DNA from: Sipunculus nudus
Lineage: Eukaryota > Annelida > Sipuncula > Golfingiida > Sipunculidae
NCBI GenBank assembly: GCA_026874595.1
Contig: CM049318.1
Coordinates: 57,331,750-57,395,749, forward strand
DNA: 64,000 nucleotides
Direction: 5' to 3'
Each line of letters starts with the position of its first letter. The stretch's first letter is position 1. The position numbers and the translations under genes are program-made. Below, in pieces: positions 23,300 to 33,023 of the stretch. Below the pieces are notes generated by a model. The model did no database searches. It was not told the DNA's origin and saw only the letters and a program-made list of their open reading frames with translations.

Positions 23300-23980
23300 A
23301 AATGGTGACGCCACCTGTAACCATTTTTGCAAAGCGTTCATCTGCCTTGGGATAAAATCACTCATATCTCTGCAGTGAATTGACTTATCCACCTCAAATT
23401 TTGCAAGTGTGTTCATCCTGGATAGCTTTCTGGATTTTATGACAGGTGGCGCCACCTACATTCACATTCAGGCTGCAGACATCCAGACTTGCATCTCAGG
23501 ACTGGTTTGACATATCCTCCTGAAATTTTGCATGTGTATAGATCTCACATAGCTCTTTATCATACGCAAAACTGGTGGCGCCAACTGCAACAATTTTTTG
23601 CACAGCTTCCATCTGATTGTCTGCTGTGGGACAAAATCACTCGTATCTCGGCATGGTTTGACTTATCTGGATAGCTTTCTGGATTTTATGACAGGTGGTG
23701 CCACCTACATTCATGTTCAGGCTGCAGACATCTAGGCTTACATCTCAGGACTGGTTTGACATATCCTCTTGAAATTTTGCATGTGTATAGATCTCGCATT
23801 GCTCTTCATCAAAACTGGTGGCGCCACCTGAAACCAGTTTTGCACAGCGTCCGTCTGTTTGTCTGCCGTTGGATAAAATCACTCTTATCTCGGCAGCGGT
23901 TGGACTTCTCTGCCTAATATTTTGCAATTGTATACAACTTGGAAAACTTTCTGGATTTTGAGGCAGGTGGCGTCACCTGC
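23300..23980. repeat. Tandem units with GGTGGCGCCACC palindrome (copy A)
   Basis: Palindromes or one-base variants lie at 23,304, 23,445, 23,574, 23,694, 23,817 and 23,966. Between them come shared blocks ATTTTGCATGTGTATA, CATATCTCGGCAG-like and CTGGATTTTATGACAGG. Two alternating unit types can be told apart: one with CAGGCTGCAGACATC and one with TTGCACAGCGTCCGTCTG. Confidence 0.85.
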
Positions 23981-24216
23981 TTACACATTTCGGCTGCAGA
24001 CGTTCATGCTTATATGCAACACACCTCTCTCTATTTCCCCTCGCCACTCAATCCATGCCTCACGTCACCTGTCCCACTCTGGTTTCGCGTCATCTATGCT
24101 TATATGCAAAACATCCTGTCTATTTCCCCGAGCCACTCAATCCAAGCCTCAATTCACCCGTCCTACTCTGATTACGCCAGATACACGTAGTAGCTTGTCG
24201 ACTACCCGTATTCTAG

Positions 24217-24976
24217 TTGTTACAGTGACCTTACTCTACATCAAGCTACTTCCATTTGTGCAAATCTGACTAACAGAGAGTTTAAATCATGTTTTTTTGC
24301 ACATAGCTTGCAGAAAATAGGTCAGAGTGACCTAATTTCAGGTTTCAAAGGAGTTTTATAAAGACCTCCCTGAAAGTCATGTTAGTAGATTCTAGGCCAA
24401 ATTGATACAGTTTGTGCTCAATCTGACTCACTAGGTGCTTCAAAACATGTTTCCCCTAATTTGCAAAATATAGGTCACCATGACCTAATTTCAGGTTTCC
24501 AGGGAAACTTTCCTAGGACCTCCCTGGATGAAAAGTTAGAAATTTCTAGGTCTAACAATAACGGTTTGTGCCCTATTAACAGCAAGACCACTTCATTTGA
24601 AGTTCAACAAAATAGAGAAAATTGTGTAAAATTTTACAATCTTTTTTATATAATATTTGTATATTCTTTCTTATAAACTCATTCTATGTTCCCAGGGTAT
24701 AAAACTGAGAAGTCATCTGCGCTGTAGTGATGGTCCTTTGTCCGTTGTCCTTCCGGCCGTCCGTTAACAAAGCACGTTTTGAAACCGTTGGACCTACGAA
24801 TCCAAAATTATACATACAGTTTAGTGTTTTAAGTTTATCTACCTAACCAAAAACTGGGTTACTGCGACTTTTTCCTTTGAGCTATTAAAGAAAACCGTCA
24901 ATTTTCCTTTAAAATACTATTGTTACACTTTAAAACTGCACACTATGAAAACCACCGATGTTATTGCATTCATTTT
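24217..24976. other. Intergenic stretch with decayed repeat
   Basis: Blocks such as AGGTCACCATGACCTAATTTCAGG occur twice in diverged form (about 24,313 and 24,470), and 24,700–24,775 resembles the start of the family 3 element. No gene was recognised. Confidence 0.5.
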
Positions 24977-25516
24977 TAGCTCAGCTGACTGAAAGTCATC
25001 TGAGCTATAGCGATCACTCTTTGTCCGTCGTCCGTCTGTCCGTCTGTCCGTCCGTTAACCAGGCACAAATCGTAACCGCTGGACCTAGAACCTTGTAACT
25101 TGGCATTCTTAGAGGTCCATGAAAAATCTCCTTGGAAACCAGAAATTAGGTCTCTGTTACCCATATCCTTCGAGCTATGGGGCCCCAAAGTACCCCCCAG
25201 AAAAGTAAAAATTTTCATACAAAAACTTCAATATCTCATTAACTACATCACTGATGGTCATGATTTTTTGCATACATATTGATCATGAGATGTTCCATCA
25301 GTTCCTGCAGACTGGTGGCGCCACCTGTATTTTTTATTTTTAACGAATTTTTTTCTCTATTTTTGAGACCTTTAAAAATACAGACACAATTTTGCCCTGT
25401 TGGTTAATCTGTTTGATGCTTCAGTTGAATGGGTATATACTACCATTCAGATGAAAAAATTTCCTTTTGCGAATCTCTTCCCAGTCAGCTGAGCGTCATG
25501 ACCCATGGGTCACTTG
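24977..25516 (+). mobile_element. Helitron-like element, family 3
   Basis: About 540 bp. The 5' end AGCTCAGCTGACTGAAAG with TCATCTGAGCT is a palindrome. CGTCCGTCTGTCCGTCTGTC runs follow. One GGTGGCGCCACC lies at about 25,315. The 3' part has the inverted subterminal copy CAGTCAGCTGAGC, a hairpin TGACCCATGGGTCA and CTTG followed by T. The architecture is the same as families 1 and 2 with different end sequences. The AGCTCAG... plus GTCCGTC start is common in bivalve and other mollusc genomes. Confidence 0.68.
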
Positions 25517-26767
25517 TTAAAATAACAATTTCTGTATATATTTCTTTGTGCATGCCAGAAATCAGGTCAATATTTCGTAAACTGTAGAAGTTATGGGCTA
25601 GCTCATATATAAATACACTGTTAAAAAACCAGGAAATTTTTTTACTCACGTTACAAGACCATTGTTAAAGCTGAAGACTTTTATCCCACGGATATAACTT
25701 TATTTAATCAAGATTCAATTATATACCAGAAATCAGATCAGAATTAATTTTGTGATCTGTTTAAGTTTTTAGCATAATTATAAAAGCAGTAACTTTAATT
25801 TGGCCCAGTTTTACCGTGGTTTTTTCTATAACCACTATTTATTTAAAATTTCACAGTATTTATTAATAAGGAATTAATCTTTTTAAATCTGAAATTTGAT
25901 AATAAAAGCTAAAAAATTGGGCTAGAAATATAATTTTTATTTGGAGACCCTACTTCATTCACTTGCATTGTCAAAACCCAGGCAGCTCATTTCTGGATAA
26001 CCTTATTAGTAATGCAGCAGTGATTGAGCACCCCTGCCGTCACAGGCGTAGACATTCTCATATCACACATATTCATCAAGTGTAATGCAATAATTTGTAT
26101 TTTCTTAACTGTAAAGCTGTTTTGACTCCAATGTACAAAAGTGTAACCCAGAGGTAATGTAGCATGCTAAAAGAAATTAATTTCCTTTCCAATAATTTTA
26201 ACAAATTAAAATATAATTAAACCCATCGGTATGAATAATGTGATAGTATATGAGCCAAATTATGGTGCAGTTTAGAATTGTACATTCTAATTCGTTATAT
26301 TTTCAGATATTTATTGTTTTCAAGTTTGTAAAATATATATTTTTGTGAAAATACTACATATAAGATAAATAAGGGATTAATGATGTTACAATTAAGAATA
26401 GTGAATCAACTTATATTCAGATATGTATATTATATTGCAGTCATTCGTTCATTATTTTTCTGCCTCGGCCAAAAGGGAAATAGAGTGATCATTTTTTGTT
26501 ATTTTAAATATTTAATAAGCATGAAACAATTTTTTCCCAAACTTTGAATTAAGTTTCATATTCTGTAGTGTATGTATATGCAGAGGTGTTATAACCAACA
26601 CCCCCCCCCCCCCCCGACCCTTGCATTAAATTAACTGCATGTGTATTATTATGCTTCACCTCATGTCCATTATTCTATAATTTACAGTTTCGTAAGTCCC
26701 AGTCAGTGGCGTCAATTTATATTCCAGGGTGGGGGGATGACTCCCGTGCACACACACACAGACACTG
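25517..26767. other. Intergenic AT-rich stretch
   Basis: No gene or known element was recognised. A C run (about 17 bases) lies at about 26,600–26,616. Confidence 0.5.
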
Positions 26768-26820
<53 letters not shown>

Positions 26821-26828
26821 TATCTATA

Positions 26829-26872
<44 letters not shown>
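26768..26872. repeat. (TA)n microsatellite, compound
   Basis: TA repeats with a few G and C interruptions over 105 bp. Open frames reading Ile-Tyr-Ile-Tyr here are artefacts. Confidence 0.97.
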
Positions 26873-26874
<2 letters not shown>

Positions 26875-26902
26875 ATTTTAGGATCTGTATTACACATTTT
26901 AA

Positions 26903-26905
<3 letters not shown>

Positions 26906-26940
<35 letters not shown>
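26906..26940. repeat. (TA)n tract, left of solo LTR
   Basis: About 17 TA units; it is continued by the tract at 27,600 when the LTR is removed. Confidence 0.97.
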
Positions 26941-26944
<4 letters not shown>

Positions 26945-27595
26945 ACAGGTGCTATTTTTATTGTGTGAATAGGGCGTAACCTCATGTTGTTGTTGCACTT
27001 TATGTTTAATCCGCACTTGTTGAACTCTCGTTGTCATGCTGGCTGGGGGTTTTCACGCCTGGCCGAGGTCACGTGATGACCCTGGTATGTGGAGATACAC
27101 ACGACGATGTTTTTCTGGAATTCCTGTGACGCGTGCTTACCGTGTATAATGTATTATTCTTCGAATGTTCCAGAAGTGGAAAATTCTCGGCTTGGGGTGA
27201 AGAATATATAAAGGGGCTGTGTTTTAGAACTTAGGGCAGAGAGCAGAGAAGATTCCAGCGGACGCAGAAGCGTGTGTGTCGGTTTGCGGGACCTTATCCG
27301 ACGTGTGCGGCAATTATAGATTTTCTTCAGACTCTTTTGGACTTCAGTTTACTCTCTGGATTGTTAAAAGAGCTTAACACTGGACTGTCATTACCCGAGA
27401 GTAAACATTTAAAGAACTTATCGTTGTGGCGGTGTTTGTAACCAGGTACTGTGCACATTACTTTTCTGTGTGATTGTATTGATTTGTTGTTATACCGTTG
27501 TTTACTGTATATTTGTATTGATTTAGTATATTGTAATCTCCGTTACAGAATTTTTGTTCATCACGCATACGTGATCTGTTTATATTTGGTTCCGT

Positions 27596-27599
<4 letters not shown>
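26941..27599 (+). mobile_element. Solo LTR of an LTR retrotransposon
   Basis: A 659-bp unit begins TGTTAC and ends GTAACA, so it has the TG...CA borders and short inverted ends of an LTR. A TATA box (TATATAAAGG) lies at 27,205–27,214. Both borders are (TA)n, so the target duplication (4 bp ATAT fits) cannot be proved. It is GC-richer than its surroundings. No internal retroelement genes and no second LTR are in the window, so it is probably a recombination remnant. The orientation is inferred from the TATA box. Confidence 0.72.
27205..27214 (+). promoter_or_regulatory. TATA box of the solo LTR
   Basis: TATATAAAGG about 265 bp into the LTR, the usual place for a U3 promoter. Transcription would start some 25–30 bp later, near 27,235–27,240. 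Confidence 0.5.

Positions 27600-27653
<54 letters not shown>
27600..27653. repeat. (TA)n tract, right of solo LTR
   Basis: About 27 TA units directly after the LTR end. Confidence 0.97.
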
Positions 27654-27656
<3 letters not shown>

Positions 27657-28156
27657 ATCACACTTCAAATATATTGCAATTGAGGTTTTAGAAAATAAGG
27701 TATTATGTTTCCAGTATAAGTTGATACTTAACCAGGTTTAGATAAATATTCGTAGTAAACTCATAAATGGAATTTAAGTTTATATACATCTATTTATTAA
27801 TATATTTCATTTGCAGTATATGATTAATAATCTCTGAATAGTGGTGGGGGAATAAATACCCCATCCCCCCTATATTGACGCCCCTGTTTCCAGTGGATAT
27901 ATATATATTTTCATGCCTATTATACCTAGGTTGCAATACTGAAACTTTTACAGGGACATGTATGTGGTCCTGAGAGACTCCTGCATCTTTCATGTAGTCC
28001 ATAACAGTGCAAAGTCAATACAACCTTAAGGATTTTATACAAATATTCTCAGAATCAATGTCAACTGAGCGCCTTGACCGACAGGTCCCTCGTTTAGAAT
28101 AAATTATATGGTAGAAAGATAAAAACGGTATGGGGTATTTTTATACATTATTATTA

Positions 28157-28159
<3 letters not shown>

Positions 28160-28213
<54 letters not shown>
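28160..28213. repeat. (TA)n microsatellite
   Basis: TA repeat with a single C interruption near 28,200. Confidence 0.97.
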
Positions 28214-29228
28214 ATATTTATTTATATATTTGATATCTATTCACCTCATACGGATTTTAAATGACTTTCAATTTGAATTAGTCAAGTGTATCATTACATA
28301 AAAGATTCACATACGCTTATGCAATTTACTTGTTGGAACGTAATGAAACGCAATTTTTTTTATCAGACTAGTATGCTGACAGCTAGAAGAGAGTAAGTTT
28401 TTTTAAGAGTTTATGCTTCGTGAGAGACGATTGAGGATTTACTCTTTTCTAAAAGCTTAAATTTATTATTATATGTATAATTTTATATCTAAAAAATCTT
28501 AATTTTAAAACATTTAGGAACGAAATGCTTTAAGAATAGACCTGACATGATTCCCTTATAAATATTCCTGGAATCTACGATATTTTGTCGCGTAGGTCTG
28601 GCTTAAATTTTATACAAGTAGGCGGAACCCATTCTTTATAAAATATCTGCATTTCTTTGGTATAAAGATGCCGTGTTTTGCTCAATATTTGCGGAAACGT
28701 GTAATTGCAAACCTGACTAAAATACGACTGGTCTCTGAAAACCTTAATCAACATAAACACGTGTAAAATACATGTTTACATCTCAGCTTCATACTCTGGG
28801 GATTAAGAAGGTGTTTACCCCGAACTAGTCCTCGGACGAAGCGACGCAAACTAATAAGGTGATCTTTATGTGTCGGGAGGCTCGTGGGAAAGTGTAAAAA
28901 AAAGGTCAGTCTGTTTTCCATGTACGGAATGTTGAGGTGTATGTACTTGACTGTCGTTGCTGGGATCGCAAAACAAACGACCATCAGGCTAGCTGCGTCA
29001 ATGGAAAAATAATGACTATACAATGTTGACAAGAATCCTACTTTAAGGAGGCCTTGAGAAGCGTGACATGATTGTAGAATCCAAGTAAAACTGCGTGGTC
29101 TCACTCGTACTATGGAAGATTATGCCTAAACTGGTATAAAAGAATGAACAGGTTGTAGTATTAGTCAACTTGGATCGGATTATACGAGAAGAATTTCCCG
29201 CACGCTTTGTATATTGTATGTCATTTGT
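28214..29228. other. Intergenic stretch without recognised gene
   Basis: A minus-strand open frame of 118 codons (28,748–29,104) is hydrophobic in places, but it has no introns, no family motif and no support on either side, so it is left out as a gene. Confidence 0.5.
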
Positions 29229-29537
29229 AGGCCAAAAAAATAAAACGCTATGGTTCTCAGGCACTTTTTTCCAGAAATCACTGCGGGGGGCGGTATTTTA
29301 TTTTTGTATGTTTCGTTAGAAAAGTCATATGATCAGGGAAAAGCATGAAAATAACAGGATTTCTTTGCTAAATAGCTAAAGGCACTACATAATAAAGGAA
29401 ATCGTATCAAAATTGTATTGTTTTCTTCTTGAAAGTTGAAAATCGAAATAAAAATGTTTGATGCGGAGGTTAAACTGGACGCGGGCGGTGCCTGAGAACC
29501 ATAGCTTTTATTTATTTTATTTATTTTTTTTTGGCCT
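29229..29537 (+). mobile_element. MITE family 1, copy 2
   Basis: Same long inverted ends as the copy in DNMT3 intron 10 (TATGGTTCTCAGGCAC at the left; mirrored near 29,487–29,504) and the same outer AGGCCAAAA/TTTTGGCCT borders. The interior blocks TTTTTTCCAGAAATCA and AAATAAAAATGTTTGATGCG also match copy 1, in the same orientation. Confidence 0.8.
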
Positions 29538-29545
29538 TTTACGTG

Positions 29546-29548
<3 letters not shown>

Positions 29549-29588
<40 letters not shown>
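29549..29588. repeat. (CT)n microsatellite
   Basis: About 20 CT units. Confidence 0.97.
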
Positions 29589-29591
<3 letters not shown>

Positions 29592-29599
29592 CAGTGTAT

Positions 29600-30486
29600 G
29601 ATATATATATATATTATTTAAAAAAGTCATTGAAAGTTTTGTGGAAGACATCAAACCTGTGCCGTCGAAAAAAGAGGCATGTGCACGCGTACATCTGGTT
29701 TGTATACTTTACAACACGTGATTTTAACGGGTTACATTAACCAAACGAAATTATCCGATGTCACATGGGTCCTTCGGAATATACAATGTGCGACTCATAA
29801 GAAGTGAGGTACACCAGATGTGTTTAACAAATCAGATACGAAACCACCTGCTTCTTTATGGAAAACCTTTACATTTTAAAATACGGTTAAATTTTTAAAT
29901 GTCTGCAGGAAAAAGAAAATTCGGGGATAAGTAGCGGAAACAAAGTTTTGCACTTTGGTTCAGCAAAACCATTTTTTTAAGATACAGAAGGTTTTCTGTC
30001 GTTATATTTATAGTCCGGCATCAAATGCGACCAGTATGGTTTGAGCACCTGTTAGTTTGCCATATACTACCTGATCTACACTTATCAGTTCACCTATTAT
30101 GCTGTAGCGACGATGTGACGTGTGTCCTTTTGTTAGCAGCTTTTCTCAGTAATGACTGGAAGAAGTTTCCTAGTATTGCTCAAACTGATGTCCTGCATGA
30201 GACCAATTACAATGTATGAATTTTTTCTAGTGTGATATATATATATTTAAAAAAAAACTGGTTAACTTTATATATGTATCTTTTTTTTAAACTAATTCAT
30301 ACATTCAATGTATAAGGCTGTTGCATTTTAACTTGTTATCATAAACATACACTCTTATAAAAAAAGGGCTTCTTGAGGGTTCTTTTAAAACCCACATGGT
30401 TACATCTAAGACCATGGTTTAATCCGGAACCCTTTTCTCAGTTCAGTTTGCCACTGGGAGGTTCATTCCCTGATAATAATTTATAA
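29600..30486. other. Intergenic stretch
   Basis: No gene, RNA gene or repeat family was recognised here. Confidence 0.5.
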
Positions 30487-30995
30487 CAAGAATACGGGTA
30501 GTCGACAAGCGACCAGGTGTATCCGCCGAATTCAGAGTTGGGCGGGTGAAGTGAGGCATGGATTGAGTGGCAAGGGGAAATAGAGTGAGGTGTGTTGCAT
30601 ATTAGCATGGATGTCCGCAGCTGAAATGTGTATGTAGATGGCGCCACCTACCACAAAATCCAGAAAGATGTATAAACCTGCAATTTTTTAGGCAGAAAAG
30701 TCAAAGCACTGCCGGGATATGAGTGATTTAATCCCACGGCAGACAAACAGACGGACGCTGTGCAAAAATGGTTGCAGGTGGCACCACCAGTTTTGCGTAT
30801 GATAAAGAGCTATGTGAGATCTATAAACATGCAAAATTTCAAACCAGTCCTGAGATATAAGCCTGAATGTTTGCAGCATAAACATGAATGTAGGTGGCGC
30901 CACCTGCCACAAAATCCTGAAAGCTATCCAAGATGTTTAAACATGCAAAATTCTAGGCAGATATGTCAAACCACTGCTGAGATATGAGTGATTTT

Positions 30996-31427
30996 TTTTT
31001 TAAATTTTTTTGGTGGAGGTAACCCCCCTTTTTTTTAAATTCTCACCAATCTAATTCTTAACCTAAGTATGTACATCTGTAGTGTTTCCATTTCGGTTTG
31101 GGACTACTTAACAGGGCGGTAGCACTCGCTTCCTATCCTTTTTATTTTGTATCCTGGTGTCACCCAGGCCCTGTGTCTACCGCACCTGCGGGTCCTGGGT
31201 GTGTAATCATCCCCATTGCTGGGTCATAACACCGAGGAACCCCCCAAAGACGCACTCGTATGTGAGTCATACACGGCTGTGGGGCACAGCCTTTTCATTA
31301 AGCCTGCAGAGCGCTCACCCTGGGTGGGAGCCGACCGTGAAAAACCTCACCGCCTCGGCTAAGATTCGAACCCACGATCTCCCGGCTTTGAGTCCTGCGC
31401 TCTACCCATGAGCCACAGAAGCCGGTA
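30996..31427 (-). mobile_element. tRNA-derived SINE
   Basis: On the minus strand, from about 31,425 leftwards, a tRNA-like head carries A-box-like TGGCTCATGGGTAGAG and B box GGTTCGAATC. A body of about 300 bp follows, then an A-rich tail (the T-rich run at 30,996–31,030 on the + strand). Exact 14-bp direct repeats ATATGAGTGATTTT flank it at 30,982–30,995 and 31,428–31,441, so it was inserted by LINE-driven target-primed reverse transcription. It sits in the array of copy B. Confidence 0.88.
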
Positions 31428-31567
31428 ATATGAGTGATTTTATCCCACAGCAGACAAACAGACGGACGCTGTGCAAAAATGGTTGCAGGTGGCGCCTCCA
31501 GTTTTGCGTATAATAAAGAGCAATGCGAGATCTATACACATGACAATTTCAGTAGGATACAGCAAAC

Positions 31568-32228
31568 TAGTGGTGGGCCAATCTTTGAGTTTTATCGAAA
31601 GTCAGTCGGTTTGCTGCCACTTTCATGCGCTCGATTACCAAAGGCAACTATCGATTACATCATAAGCATGATTGGTTTTTTTTTCCCGAATGCCTTTATG
31701 TTATAAGCTAAAATTATTCTTCCATTTTTTACAACATTCTGCGCTTCAAAAATTGAGTCTTTATTACCAAATAACTTTCGTATATAACTGAGTATAACAC
31801 GGTAGATTCGAAAACGGAGGACTTAATAAACCTCTGTGAACTGGCAGGGAGCAGCAGAATTAGCGAGGAGTTTTGTAACGAGATGAACATTGCAACTTTT
31901 GGGCGGTATGGCGTTATATTGCTACATAAATTCTCCAGGCCTATGCTGCAAGTAGATGTCCTGGATTGTGGTTTAATTCTTGATTATTATAAATAATTAA
32001 AATGAAACTTTGAAAAGCATATATTACTAATAATAGGAAAATAAAATAAGGTAGACACTTCATTTCTTAAGGTAGAATTACTAAGACATGCGGGCTAAAG
32101 TAAGAAAGTACAGTTTCACAGATAATTGCATATTTCTTCATATTTTCTGAACCGATTAATAATCGATCATCGACCGGTTTGCCCAAACCGATGATCAATT
32201 ATGAAAAAAGAACCGACTCCCACCACTA
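31568..32228. mobile_element. Non-autonomous hAT element in copy B
   Basis: A 661-bp element with inverted ends TAGTGGTGGG and CCCACCACTA and an exact 8-bp duplication CAGCAAAC at 31,560–31,567 and 32,229–32,236. Subterminal ATCGATTA-type and CCGATTAATAATCGATC motifs are typical of hAT MITEs. It has no transposase. Confidence 0.88.
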
Positions 32229-33023
32229 CAGCAAACTAGTCCTAAGTTATAAGCCCGGATGTCTGCGGCGTAAACATAAATGTAGGTGGCGCCTACCTGC
32301 CAAAAAATCCAGAAAGCCATCCAAGATGTATAAACCTGCAAAATGTTTGGCAGATAAGTCAAACCACTGCCTAGATATGAGTGATTTTATCCTACGGCAG
32401 ACAATCAGACGGACACTGTGCAAAAATTGTTGCAGGTGGCGCGTATGATAAAGAGCTATGTGAGATCTATACACATGCAAAATTTCAAAAGGATATGTCA
32501 AAACTGTCTTGAGATATAAGCCTGTATGTCTGCAGCCTGAACGTGAATGTAGGTGGCGCCACCTGGCATAAAATCAAGAAAGCTATCCAGGATATATACA
32601 CATGCAAAATTTCAGGTGGATAAGTCCAACCAATGCAGAGATATGAGTGATTTTTATCCAAAGGCAGATGAACAGATGGACGCTGTGCTAAAATGGTTGC
32701 AGGTGGCGCCACCATTTTAGTATATGTTATAAAGCTATCCAAGGGCTACATTTGTGCTAAATTTTTAGCCTGATCGGTCAAACGGTTCCCGAGATTTGTG
32801 GGTTTATTTGTGGAAACAGACGCACAAATGGACGCTGGGTAGAGAGGAAAGGTCAGAGGTCAACCAAAAATGAGGGCGCAGCAGTTCACATGTGACCCGA
32901 TCATAATTCCGAATTTAAATAAAAATCCGCCCCGTGGTTACGGAGGGGTTCTCCGGAAATCTATGCGGCGGCCGCGGCGGCGTCCGACTAATCAAAGTAT
33001 CCGCAAAACTCTGTTTTGGCGGA

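Larger units (their letters stand above)
20906..24216 (+). mobile_element. Helitron-like element, family 1, copy A (interrupted)
   Basis: The 5' end TCCGCCATAACG with GTTTTGCGGATAC forms a hairpin. After an inserted 2.1-kb element (20,979–23,074) the sequence resumes as in copy C with TCTGAGACCACT. A tandem array of roughly 120–150-bp units carrying GGTGGCGCCACC follows. The 3' part ends in a hairpin (GTCG and CGAC around 24,190–24,205), ACCCGTATT and CTAG then T. Net length is about 1.2 kb. It is non-coding; short open frames inside are incidental. Confidence 0.72.
30600..32720. repeat. Tandem units with GGTGGCGCCACC palindrome (copy B)
   Basis: Palindromes or variants occur near 30,638, 30,777, 30,894, 31,488, 32,285, 32,436, 32,551 and 32,702, with shared blocks ACATGCAAAATTTC, GAGATATGAGTGATTTT and GACGCTGTGCAAAAATGG. 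The array is broken by the SINE and the hAT element, and two units near 32,285 and 32,436 have small indels in the palindrome. Confidence 0.82.
30487..33023 (-). mobile_element. Helitron-like element, family 1, copy B (minus strand, doubly interrupted)
   Basis: Read on the minus strand it begins at 33,023 with TCCGCCAAAACAGAG and a GTTTTGCGGATAC hairpin. It carries the GGTGGCGCCACC array and ends near 30,487 with ACTACCCGTATTCTTG (CTTG instead of CTAG). A SINE (30,996–31,427) and a hAT element (31,568–32,228) sit inside its array. Without them the length is about 1.4 kb. The interruptions are younger than the element. Confidence 0.72.

Noticed and set aside
26641-27037. Open frames of 106–112 codons on both strands rich in Ile-Tyr
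   Set aside because: They are translations of (TA)n microsatellites and of LTR sequence.
28748-29104. Minus-strand open frame of 118 codons with a hydrophobic, receptor-like stretch
   Set aside because: The hydrophobic piece faintly recalls a second membrane helix of a GPCR, but the conserved Asp is missing, no other helices are present on either side, and no splice sites extend it.
31350-31425. Intact tRNA gene on the minus strand
   Set aside because: The A-box-like and B-box blocks are good, but the sequence continues into a SINE body with an A-rich tail and target duplication, so it is a SINE head.
32940-32985. CpG island near CGGCGGCCGCGGCGGCG
   Set aside because: It is the GC-rich 5' part of the Helitron-like copy B on the minus strand, not a promoter.
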